Source: Streptomyces sp. NBC_00878
Lineage (GTDB): Bacteria > Actinomycetota > Actinomycetes > Streptomycetales > Streptomycetaceae
DNA length: 64,000 nucleotides
Direction: 5' to 3'
Assembly (NCBI RefSeq): GCF_026341515.1
Contig: NZ_JAPEOK010000001.1
Coordinates: forward strand, 6,634,001 to 6,698,000
Below are positions 9,615 to 16,947 of this stretch, piece by piece; the first letter of the stretch is position 1; every line of letters begins with the position of its first letter. The notes under the pieces are model-generated. The model searched no databases. It was not told the origin of the DNA and saw only the letters and a list, made by a program, of their open reading frames with translations. A program made the translations under genes and the position numbers.

Positions 9615-10720
9615 CCCTCGTGAGTACGGATCCGCAGCGGGACGTCTTCTTCGTCTCCAACAGCGTCAACGAGCTGGGCGGAGTGACCAGTTGGTCGCAC
9701 CAGATGGCCCGGCTCCTCACCGAGCGCGGGCATCGCGTCCATGTCGTCGGCATCACTCCGCCCGGCGTCGAACAGGAACTCGGCGATGTCCCGTACCCGT
9801 TGACCACGTTGTACGCCGGACAGCCGCCGCGTCCCGGCCGGGCGCGGGAGGCGAGCATGCGCGAGCAGGCCGCCAGGCTCACCACGCTGTTCGGGGCGGC
9901 GCGGCCCGGCGCGGTCGTCATCGTCACGCAGGTGTGGGCCATGGAGTGGGTCGCGCAGGCCGACACCCGCGGGATGACCGTCATCGGCATGAGCCACGAG
10001 TCGTTCGACTACTCCAAGGCGTCCTCGCGCTTCCAGCGGGTGCGGCAGCACTACCAGGACGTCGACCGCATGCTGGTACTGACCCGCGAGGATGCCGACC
10101 TGTGGATCGGGCAGGGCCTGAACAACGCCTCGTTCATGCCGAACCCGCTGCCGTTCATGCCCGAGGTGCCCTCGCCCCGGACCGAGAAGGCGGTCATCAG
10201 CATCGGCCGACTGCAGGACCAGAAGGGCATCGACATGCTCCTCGACACCTGGGCGGAGGTCGCGCCGCGCCATCCCGACTGGCGGCTGCGCATCTACGGC
10301 TCGGGCGAGGACGAGGAGATCCTGAAGAAGCGGTGCACGGCTCTCGGACTCGACAACTCCGTGGACTGGATGGGCCGTACGAGCGATGTGCCGGGCGCCC
10401 TGCGCGGCGGTTCCGTCTTCGTCCAGTCCTCGCGCGGCGAGGGTTTCCCGCTCGCCCTCATGGAGGCCATGGCGACCGCCGTACCCTGCGCCGCCTTCGA
10501 CTGTGCCCCCGGTGTCCACGAAATCGTCCGCGACGGCGAGGACGGCCTGCTCGCCACCGTGGGCAATACCGGTGAACTGGCCCGCCGCCTCGACACGTTG
10601 ATGTCCGACAAGGAGCTTCGGGACAGAATGGGAGAGGCGGCGAGGATCAATATCCAGCGCTATACGACGGACGAGGTAGTGCGGAAGTGGGAGGACCTGT
10701 TCGCGTTCCTGGAGCGCTGA
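9611..10720 (+). CDS. glycosyltransferase family 4 (GT-B)
   Basis: A 369-residue cytoplasmic GT-B transferase. The N-terminal Rossmann half has NELGGVTSWSHQMARLL, and the C-terminal GT1/GT4 domain has SIGRLQDQKGIDMLL, an IYGSGEDEEIL segment and the E-x7-E-type motif in SSRGEGFPLALMEAMA. It likely transfers a sugar from a nucleotide donor onto the same polymer as the upstream fusion protein. ATG 9611 has a GGAGG about seven bases before it and overlaps the preceding stop codon. It converges on the exporter ATPase gene with only 18 bases between stops and no obvious terminator there. Confidence 0.9.
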   Translation: MTLVSTDPQRDVFFVSNSVNELGGVTSWSHQMARLLTERGHRVHVVGITPPGVEQELGDVPYPLTTLYAGQPPRPGRAREASMREQAARLTTLFGAARPGAVVIVTQVWAMEWVAQADTRGMTVIGMSHESFDYSKASSRFQRVRQHYQDVDRMLVLTREDADLWIGQGLNNASFMPNPLPFMPEVPSPRTEKAVISIGRLQDQKGIDMLLDTWAEVAPRHPDWRLRIYGSGEDEEILKKRCTALGLDNSVDWMGRTSDVPGALRGGSVFVQSSRGEGFPLALMEAMATAVPCAAFDCAPGVHEIVRDGEDGLLATVGNTGELARRLDTLMSDKELRDRMGEAARINIQRYTTDEVVRKWEDLFAFLER

Positions 10721-10738
10721 AAGGCGGCCTTCCGTCTG

Positions 10739-11581
10739 TCACTTGCCTCCGCCTGCGGTGAACTTCTCGTATTCCTTCAGTACTTCCTCCGTCGGCCCGT
10801 CCAGGCGCAGTTCACCGCGTTCGAGCCACAGCACCCGGTCGCACGTGTCCCGGATCGAATTGTTGTTGTGGCTCACCAGGAACACCGTCCCGGCATGCTT
10901 CCGCAGCTCCCGGATCCGCGCCTCGGACCGCTGCTGGAAGGAGCGGTCCCCGGTGGCCAGCGCCTCGTCGATCATCAGTACGTCGTGATCCTTGGCGGCG
11001 GCGATGGAGAAACGAAGCCGCGCGGCCATACCGGACGAGTACGTCCGCATGGGCAAGGTGATGAAGTCGCCCTTCTCATTGATGCCGGAGAAGTCGACGA
11101 TCTCCTGATACCGCTCGCGCACCTGCTCGCGGGACATTCCCATCGCGAGACCGCCGAGATAGATATTGCGCTCACCGGTCAGGTCGTTCATCAGGGCGGC
11201 GTTCACCCCGAGCAGTGAGGGCTGCCCGTCCGTGTAGATCCGCCCGTGCTCCACCGGAAGCAGTCCGGCAACGGCTTTGAGCAGCGTGGACTTTCCGGAT
11301 CCGTTCGTGCCGATGAGCCCGATCGCCTCTCCTCGGTACGCCGTGAAGGAGACCTCTTTCACGGCGTGCACCTTCCGTACGCCCGCCGCCTGTTCGGCCT
11401 TTTTCCCGCGCAGGATGCGATTCAGTGCGGCGGTGGCGCTGCCGCGTCCGGCCCCCGTGCCGTTGACGCGGTAGACGATGTCGACGCGGTCGGCGACAAC
11501 CGTGGGGACGAGTTCGGCCGCGACGGTGGGGACACGGTCCGCGACGAGAGCGGGGACGGGTGCGTTCTTCGGATCAGCCAC
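10739..11581 (-). CDS. TagH-like polysaccharide/teichoic acid ABC exporter ATPase
   Basis: A 280-residue ATP-binding subunit of an ABC-2 exporter for lipid-linked wall polymers. Walker A GTNGSGKST (residues 91-99), signature YSSGMAARL and Walker B VLMIDEAL are all present; the signature is of the TagH/Wzt type rather than LSGGQ. The first 40 residues are an unusual extension with a repeated VADRV-PTV pattern. It overlaps the upstream permease gene by eight bases, so the two form a coupled operon. It lacks the long C-terminal extension of Bacillus TagH. The polymer made by the neighbouring TagF-like fusions is the natural cargo. Confidence 0.9.
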   Translation of the reverse strand: MADPKNAPVPALVADRVPTVAAELVPTVVADRVDIVYRVNGTGAGRGSATAALNRILRGKKAEQAAGVRKVHAVKEVSFTAYRGEAIGLIGTNGSGKSTLLKAVAGLLPVEHGRIYTDGQPSLLGVNAALMNDLTGERNIYLGGLAMGMSREQVRERYQEIVDFSGINEKGDFITLPMRTYSSGMAARLRFSIAAAKDHDVLMIDEALATGDRSFQQRSEARIRELRKHAGTVFLVSHNNNSIRDTCDRVLWLERGELRLDGPTEEVLKEYEKFTAGGGK

Positions 11582-12509
11582 GGCCGTACGTCTCCTCAGC
11601 CTTCCAGAAGTAGATGAAGCCGCCGACGCCGGCGAGCAGGGCCCAGCCGACCGCGAGCGCCCACACGTGCGGGGGCAGCTGGCTCGCGTGGAAGGTGTCG
11701 ATGAGTGCGAACCGCATGAGGTCGATGTAGACCGCGGCCGGGTTGCACTCCAGGGCGATCAGCACGATGTGCGGCAGGTTCTGGTGAGCGGTGAGCACCT
11801 TGTCGATGCTCCACATGACACCGGACACGTACATCCAGGTGCGCAGCACGAACGGCATCAGCTGTGCGATGTCCGGCGTCTTCGCACCCATCCTGGCCAT
11901 GATCATCGCCACGCCCGCGTTGAACGCGAACTGAAGTGCCAGCGCGGGAACGGCCAGGAGCCAGGACACGCTGACGGGCACTCCGACGCAGAGCAGGATC
12001 ACGAAGAGCGCGGCCATGGAGAACAGCAGCTGCTGGAGCTGTTGCAGCGCGTACGAGACCGGGAGCGCGGCCCGTGGGAAGTGCAGGGCGCGGACGATGC
12101 CGAGGCTGCCGGAGATGGCCCGGGTGCCCGCCATGATCGAGCTCTGTGTGAACGTCCACACGAAGACGCCGGTGACCAGGAACGGGATGTAGTCCGGCAC
12201 GCCCCGGCTCGTGCCCATGAGTTCGCCGAAGATGAAGTAGTAGACCGCCGCGTTCAGCAGGGGCGTGGCCACCTGCCAGACCTGGCCGAGCTTCGCCTGG
12301 CTGTACTGGGCGGTGAGCTTGGCCGTCGCGAACGCCGTGATGAAGTGCCGGCGCGCCCACAGCCGGCGGACGTACTGCGGCAGTGAGGGGCGGGCGCCGC
12401 TGACCGTGAGGCCGTAGCGGGCGGCGAGTGCCGCGGGGTCGTCGGACAGGGCGGCCGATGACCGCACCGGGTCCGGTGTCGGGGGCGGTGTGTGGAGGAC
12501 CTGACTCAC
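11574..12509 (-). CDS. TagG-like ABC-2 exporter permease
   Basis: A 311-residue integral membrane subunit with about six predicted helices after a 70-residue cytoplasmic N-terminus. It is typical of the TagG/Wzm family (VWQVATPLLNAAVYYFIFGELMG near the first helices). It pairs with the overlapping ATPase gene to flip a wall glycopolymer to the outer membrane face. The start is GTG 12509, with only a weak ribosome site (gcagcgg). Its upstream region is shared with a divergent TetR-family gene and holds repeated palindromes, which suggests repression of export by that regulator. Confidence 0.9.
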   Translation of the reverse strand: MSQVLHTPPPTPDPVRSSAALSDDPAALAARYGLTVSGARPSLPQYVRRLWARRHFITAFATAKLTAQYSQAKLGQVWQVATPLLNAAVYYFIFGELMGTSRGVPDYIPFLVTGVFVWTFTQSSIMAGTRAISGSLGIVRALHFPRAALPVSYALQQLQQLLFSMAALFVILLCVGVPVSVSWLLAVPALALQFAFNAGVAMIMARMGAKTPDIAQLMPFVLRTWMYVSGVMWSIDKVLTAHQNLPHIVLIALECNPAAVYIDLMRFALIDTFHASQLPPHVWALAVGWALLAGVGGFIYFWKAEETYGRG

Positions 12510-12567
12510 ATCCGCTGCTTTCGCTCGGAGCGCGGGGCTCGGGGGAGGGGGTGTGCGAACGCTTCTT

Positions 12568-12597
12568 TTACGTCGCTACGGGCCCGTCTTTACCTGC
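12568..12597. promoter_or_regulatory. degenerate third copy of the TetR-type palindrome
   Basis: The left arm ttacgtcgctacgg (12568-12581) matches 12 of 14 bases of the first arm at 12612-12625; the right half keeps only ccgt. Its centre is about 44 bases from the first good palindrome, on the exporter permease side. A weak or half operator. Confidence 0.4.
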
Positions 12598-12611
12598 ACC
12601 TGAAACCCTCT

Positions 12612-12641
12612 TTACGTCGGGACGGGGCCGTATCGTCGTAA
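12612..12641. promoter_or_regulatory. palindromic operator 1 (probable TetR site)
   Basis: Arms ttacgtcgggacgg and ccgtatcgtcgtaa, separated by gg, match each other at 11 of 14 positions. It lies between the divergent exporter permease and TetR-family genes, and its right half recurs almost exactly in operator 2. Confidence 0.7.
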
Positions 12642-12659
12642 CGTGAGCGTAGGCCGATC

Positions 12660-12689
12660 TTGCGTCGGAACGCAACCGTTTCGTCGTAA
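12660..12689. promoter_or_regulatory. palindromic operator 2 (probable TetR site)
   Basis: Arms ttgcgtcggaacgc and ccgtttcgtcgtaa, separated by aa, form an imperfect palindrome whose centre is 48 bases from operator 1. It ends six bases before the TATGCT box of the regulator gene, where it would cover the -35 region, so autoregulation is likely. Confidence 0.7.
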
Positions 12690-12708
12690 CGCCCCTATGC
12701 TGTTCCGC

Positions 12709-13344
12709 ATGACCACGAACGCCGACGGGGCACCAGAGAGCCCGCAGCAGCCGCGTCGCCGGGCTCCCGCCGGGGCGGCGGTGCTCCGGGAGGACGTGAC
12801 AGAGGCCATCAGGGCGGCCGTCTTCGAGGAACTCGCGGCCGTCGGATACGCGCGGATGTCCATCGAGGGGATCGCGCGCCGCGCGGGTGTGGGCAAGACC
12901 GCGGTGTACCGCAGGTGGCGTTCCAAGCTGCACCTGGTGCTCGACCTGGTGTCCGCGGTCGCGGTTCAGGGGCTGCCGGCGCCGGACACGGGCACCCTGG
13001 AGGGCGACCTGCGCCTCCTGTACGAGGTCACGTCACGCGCCCTGCGTCACCCTGTCGCCTCGCAGATCATCCCCGACCTCCAGGCCGAGGCCGCCCGCAA
13101 TCCGGACATCGCCGAGGCCATGCAGAAAGCTCTGCGGGAGGGGCAGGAGGGCGTTGCCAGCGGTATCGTCGCCGCGGCGGAGCGGCGCGGCGAGGTCCGT
13201 ATGGGCATCGACGACGAGCTGGCCCTCGACCTGATCTCCGGACCGCTGTACTGGCGCTCGGTGGTGATCCGCAGCCCCAAGCTGCCGAAGGGGTACCTGG
13301 AGAGCCTGGCCCGGGCCACGGCGGTGGCGCTCAAGGCGTTGTAG
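12709..13344 (+). CDS. TetR/AcrR-family transcriptional regulator
   Basis: A 211-residue one-component regulator. The N-terminal helix-turn-helix reads AAVGYARMSIEGIARRAGVGKTAVYRRWRSK, followed by a C-terminal ligand-binding/dimer domain of the TetR_C type. ATG 12709 was chosen because TATGCT (12696-12701) lies seven bases upstream, a leaderless-promoter arrangement; GTG 12643 and ATG 12697 are open alternatives. It is divergent from the TagGH-like exporter, and three related palindromes lie between. Repression of exporter and self is inferred from this layout. The 3' end runs into a 10-bp tandem repeat. Confidence 0.88.
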   Translation: MTTNADGAPESPQQPRRRAPAGAAVLREDVTEAIRAAVFEELAAVGYARMSIEGIARRAGVGKTAVYRRWRSKLHLVLDLVSAVAVQGLPAPDTGTLEGDLRLLYEVTSRALRHPVASQIIPDLQAEAARNPDIAEAMQKALREGQEGVASGIVAAAERRGEVRMGIDDELALDLISGPLYWRSVVIRSPKLPKGYLESLARATAVALKAL

Positions 13345-13440
13345 GGCGCTGTAAGGCGTTGCAAGGAGTTGTAGGGCGTCGTAAGGCGTCATAAAGGCGC
13401 CATAAGGGCGTCGTGCGGCGTTCTGCGGTGTCGTGAGGCG
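13331..13440 (+). repeat. degenerate 10-bp tandem repeat array
   Basis: About eleven decamers related to gtaaggcgtt follow each other with a strict ten-base period, drifting after 13390. The first units form the last codons of the TetR gene, so the array spans its stop codon (13342-13344). It shows nothing like a coding signal. The rest of the 13345-13644 gap holds no clear gene. Confidence 0.75.
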
Positions 13441-13644
13441 TGGCCGGGATCACGAAGTCGGCGTTCGCGCGCGGGTCGTGGTGGCGGCCGCGGCTGGTTC
13501 CGCCCATGCCGTGGAGCCGCGCATCGTCGCAGCTCCGCACGTATGGAGGGGTGCCCCCGCACGGCGCGTCAACCTCGTAGCGTCCGGATCGTTGTCATCC
13601 GGGCCTCACTTTCGAGGCCCTCGGGGGCGCATACTGGACTGACG

Positions 13645-13866
13645 ATGACGAAGCCATCCGCGCCCCGGCGCCACCTGTCCACCAGTCCCTTCAAAGCTCC
13701 GGTTGTCCCGGTCGCCAAGCACTTCGCCCTGGGTGACCGTGTTACGCACGACCAGTTCGGCCTGGGCAGGATTGTCGGCGTCGAGGAGGGCATTGCGATG
13801 CTCGTCGACTTCGGCTCCCGCCAGGCCCGTATCGTCAGCCCCTATACCCGTATGGACAAGCTCTGA
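13645..13866 (+). CDS. small conserved protein with SH3/tudor-like fold (UvrD-tail/CarD-like)
   Basis: A 73-residue basic protein of unknown function. Residues about 28-70 (FALGDRVTHDQFGLGRIVGVEEG...VDFG) follow the pattern of the small beta-barrel at the C-terminus of UvrD-type helicases and in CarD-type RNA-polymerase-binding proteins. These domains bind protein partners in repair or transcription, so a similar adaptor role is possible here. The ATG at 13645 lacks a clear ribosome site; the frame is open further upstream to 13543. A strong terminator follows 20 bases after the stop. Confidence 0.75.
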   Translation: MTKPSAPRRHLSTSPFKAPVVPVAKHFALGDRVTHDQFGLGRIVGVEEGIAMLVDFGSRQARIVSPYTRMDKL

Positions 13867-13885
13867 CGGATCCCGTCGCACACGT

Positions 13886-13937
13886 CACACACTCGCCGCG
13901 GCCCCGGACGATGTCCGGCCCGCGGCGAGTGTGTTTC
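13886..13937 (+). terminator. strong hairpin terminator
   Basis: Outer arms cacactcgccgcgg (13888-13901) and ccgcggcgagtgtg (13920-13933) pair perfectly, an inner ccggac/gtccgg extends the stem, and tttct follows. It ends the small-protein transcript. Confidence 0.9.
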
Positions 13938-14021
13938 TGAGCGTGTGGCCCTGTCGGCTTCCCCGGTCCGGCGCCGCCGGCCTCCCAGCTTTGGCCCAGC
14001 CGGGCCTCTGGTCCAGCGGCC

Positions 14022-14071
14022 CTAGGGCCCTGTCGTCGCGTGGCAGGCGGGAGTTTGACGACAGGTCCTAG
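14022..14071 (-). repeat. hairpin repeat overlapping the galE stop, likely terminator
   Basis: The left arm ctagggccctgtcgtc (14022-14037) pairs with gacgacaggtcctag (14057-14071) apart from one bulged base, around a 19-base loop. The loop and right arm match 71-100 at the window start. The galE stop codon (14068-14070) lies inside the right arm. Confidence 0.7.
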
Positions 14072-15048
14072 CCCAGCCGGGCCTCGGGATGAAGTCGTAC
14101 CCACCCCTCCCAGGCCGACGTGATCATGTCGTGGACGTCGTACTTGGCCTTCCAGGCCAGTTCGGCGGCGATGCGGTCGGCGGAGGCGACGACGCGGGGC
14201 GGGTCGCCGGGGCGGCGCGGGGTGACGGTCGGGGGGAGCGTGTAGCCGGTGACCCCGTTGATCCGGTCGATCATCTCGCGGACCGAGACGCCCTCGCCCC
14301 GGCCGATGTTGAGGGTCAGGTCCGTGCCGGGCGCGGCGGCCAGGCGGCGGGCGGCCGCCACATGGGCCTCGGCCAGGTCGGTGACGTGGATGTAGTCGCG
14401 GACGCACGTGCCGTCGGGGGTCGGGTAGTCGTCGCCGAAGACGCGCGGGGGCGCGCCCTCCGTGAGCTTCTCGAAGACCATGGGGATCAGATTGAAGACG
14501 CCCGTGTCGGCCAGCTCCGGCGCCGCCGCGCCCGCGACGTTGAAGTAGCGCAGGGAGGCCGTCGACAGGCCGTGGGCGCGGCCCGTGGCGCGGACCAGCC
14601 ACTCGCCCGCGAGCTTGGTCTCGCCGTACGGGCTCATCGGCACACAGGGCGTCTCCTCGGTCACGAGGTTGACGTCCGGCATGCCGTACACCGCCGCGGA
14701 GGACGAGAACACGAAGGACGGCACCGCGGCGGCCGTGACGGCCTGCAGCAGCACCCGCAGCCCCTCGACGTTCTCGCGGTAGTAGTGCAGCGGCAGGTCC
14801 ACGGACTCGCCGACCTGCTTCTTCGCCGCCAGGTGGACGACGCCCGTGACGGCGTGGTCCTGGAGCGTGCGGGCCACCCGGTCCCCGTCCAGGGTCGAGC
14901 CGACGACCAGCGGTACCCCGTCGGGCACGCGCTCGGCGATTCCGGTGGACAAGTCGTCGTACACCACGGCCCGTTCGCCCGCCTCGGTCATCGCGCGGAC
15001 GACGTGCGCCCCGATGTAGCCGGCGCCGCCGGTGATCAGCCAGGTCAT
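14068..15048 (-). CDS. galE: UDP-glucose 4-epimerase
   Basis: A 326-residue extended short-chain dehydrogenase/reductase interconverting UDP-glucose and UDP-galactose with bound NAD+. The Rossmann motif GGAGYIG is at residues 7-13, the catalytic serine lies in SSSAAVYG (about residue 117), and the YxxxK pair is Tyr141/Lys145 in YGETK. Length is normal for the family. Its position as the last gene of a minus-strand run behind two glycosyltransferase genes suggests that it supplies UDP-galactose for wall-polymer decoration rather than only Leloir catabolism; no galT or galK is nearby. The related 4-epimerases of N-acetylated sugars cannot be fully excluded. Confidence 0.92.
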   Translation of the reverse strand: MTWLITGGAGYIGAHVVRAMTEAGERAVVYDDLSTGIAERVPDGVPLVVGSTLDGDRVARTLQDHAVTGVVHLAAKKQVGESVDLPLHYYRENVEGLRVLLQAVTAAAVPSFVFSSSAAVYGMPDVNLVTEETPCVPMSPYGETKLAGEWLVRATGRAHGLSTASLRYFNVAGAAAPELADTGVFNLIPMVFEKLTEGAPPRVFGDDYPTPDGTCVRDYIHVTDLAEAHVAAARRLAAAPGTDLTLNIGRGEGVSVREMIDRINGVTGYTLPPTVTPRRPGDPPRVVASADRIAAELAWKAKYDVHDMITSAWEGWVRLHPEARLG

Positions 15049-15118
15049 GTATCGGCCGTCCCCTCGTGTGTCGGTTCGTGTGTCGGTTCGTGCGTGGCCG
15101 GAATCACTGAGCCGCCTC

Positions 15119-16894
15119 TCAGTGAAGCAAACGCCTCATTCTGCGGCGCAGCACAATGGTCATTCCGCGCCAGCCGGGCGCCAGTCGCAGCGCCAGGGAG
15201 CCCGCGTGGGTCGCGTACGGCTGGACGAGCAGCATCCCGTGCCGGCCGTTCGGCACGACGGAGCGGCGCAGCAGGCCAGGTCCCGCGACGGCGTGCGCGG
15301 TGGTCTCGCGGCTCGTGCCGTCGTGGAAGCGGAGGCGCAGACGCAGGTCCCAGGTGCCGGACCCGAGCGCCGCGAGGTCGACGGCCGCCTCGGCCGTCCA
15401 GGAGCCGATGCCCGAGCCGATGCCCGAGCCGATGCCCGAGTCGATGCCCAAGCCCGTGTCCATGCCCGGGACAGCGCCCGAGTCGTCGTCTCGGGGATCG
15501 GGGTCGTCCGGCCGGAACTCCGCCGTCACCGTCAGCCCGACCACCCCGTCCTGCCGGTTCACGAACTCGGCGTCCACGGACGCCGGTGCCGCGTCCGCCA
15601 TCCGCCCGTACAGCTCGTACAGGCGCAGCCGCAGCCGGGTGGCACGCATGCGTGGCCGCAGTTCCGCGTCGACGGCCACAGGGAGGAGGCGTACGGGCCG
15701 GGACAGGAGGTGTTCCAGCGTCACCTGGGGCAGGTCGGCGGACCAGACCGGCGTACCGTCCGCGAGCCGGGCGTAGGGCGGCCGCAGCCGGGCCGGGCGC
15801 GCCGCGACCTCCTTGACGCGAGTCAGGTCGCGCGGCTCCTCGGAGGCCCTCACGACCTGCGCGACGACCCGTCCGGGCGCCGGCGCGAGCGCGAGGTCGG
15901 CCGCGTCGAACGTCGCGAGGTACGCGCGCGTGAGGGCCCACCACTCGTTCCGGTACTCGGGGCCGCGCCGATCGAGCTCACGCGCGTACATCCGCAGCGA
16001 GTGGTCGAGGAACCTCGCGCGCGTCGCCCGCGCCAGCCGCTTCTCACCGGCGCCGAGGAGGATGTCGTACGAGAGTCCGTGGGCGGTGATCCTGGACCGC
16101 CAGTTGTCGACGCCCGCCCGGTCAAGGGAGATCGACAGCCGCTCGGCGCCGCGGCGCACGTGCCAGACGTACACCGTGTCCGGGATCAGCGCGACGCGCG
16201 GGCCGGCGGCGAGCACGCGCGCGGTGAAGACGAAGTCCTCGTAGGGGAAGCGTCCTTCGGGGAAGCGGATGCCGTGCTCGCGCAGGAAGTCGGTGCGGTA
16301 GAGCTTGTTGACGCAGAGGGTGTCGTGGACCAGGTGGATGCGACGGGACGGGTGCGTCACCAGGGCGGTCGTCGCGTACAGCTCGGGCTGCCAGGGGACC
16401 TCGCGGCCGGACGGCAGCTCGCGGCGTACGCACAACCCGGCCGCGACCTCGGTCCCGCGCCCGGCGACCGCGTCGAGGAGCGCGTCCACGGCGCCGGGCG
16501 GCAGGACGTCGTCGCTGTCCAGGAACATCACGTACGGGGCCGTCGCGGCGTCGATCCCGTCGTTGCGGGGGCTGCCGCAGCCGCCGCTGTTGACCTCGCG
16601 GCGGAGCACCTTCAGACGTGGCTCGTCGAGGGCGAGCCGGTCCAGGAGGTCCGCGCTGCCGTCGGCCGAGCAGTCGTCCACGGCGATCACCTCGCGGACG
16701 GCGGGCCCCTGCGCGAGGGCCGAGCGCACCGCGTCCGTCACATGGGCGGCGTCGTCGTACCCGATGACCACGACGCACACCTGTGACGGGAGGGGACGCA
16801 GGCCTGCTTGCGCGGGTGGCACGGGCTGTACGGGCTGTACGGGCTGTACGGGCTGCTCAGGCTCGACGGGTCGCTTGGGTCGTATGGGGTGCAT
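15119..16894 (-). CDS. glycosyltransferase family 2 with C-terminal beta-rich region
   Basis: A 591-residue protein. After a Pro/Gln/Val-repeat N-terminus (PVQ repeated, encoded by gtacagccc units at about 16820-16855), residues about 35-280 form a GT-A domain (VCVVVIGYDD, AVDDCSADGSADLL, FLDSDDVLPP). The domain resembles the N-terminal half of the fusion protein at 6681-9614, but no TagF domain follows. The C-terminal part is a beta-rich segment with short SGIG repeats near 15410-15460. ATG 16894 has GGAAG 11 bases upstream; GTG 16912 is an alternative. It sits between the polytopic transferase gene and galE in a minus-strand operon. Confidence 0.85.
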   Translation of the reverse strand: MHPIRPKRPVEPEQPVQPVQPVQPVPPAQAGLRPLPSQVCVVVIGYDDAAHVTDAVRSALAQGPAVREVIAVDDCSADGSADLLDRLALDEPRLKVLRREVNSGGCGSPRNDGIDAATAPYVMFLDSDDVLPPGAVDALLDAVAGRGTEVAAGLCVRRELPSGREVPWQPELYATTALVTHPSRRIHLVHDTLCVNKLYRTDFLREHGIRFPEGRFPYEDFVFTARVLAAGPRVALIPDTVYVWHVRRGAERLSISLDRAGVDNWRSRITAHGLSYDILLGAGEKRLARATRARFLDHSLRMYARELDRRGPEYRNEWWALTRAYLATFDAADLALAPAPGRVVAQVVRASEEPRDLTRVKEVAARPARLRPPYARLADGTPVWSADLPQVTLEHLLSRPVRLLPVAVDAELRPRMRATRLRLRLYELYGRMADAAPASVDAEFVNRQDGVVGLTVTAEFRPDDPDPRDDDSGAVPGMDTGLGIDSGIGSGIGSGIGSWTAEAAVDLAALGSGTWDLRLRLRFHDGTSRETTAHAVAGPGLLRRSVVPNGRHGMLLVQPYATHAGSLALRLAPGWRGMTIVLRRRMRRLLH

Positions 16895-16947
16895 GGGTCG
16901 TATGGCTTCCACGGGACGAAATAGTGAACTGTGTAGGTAATTTTCCG

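Noticed and set aside
13433..13642. Small open frame between the decamer array and the SH3-like protein gene
   Set aside because: No ribosome site or recognisable pattern; it lies in low-complexity intergenic DNA.
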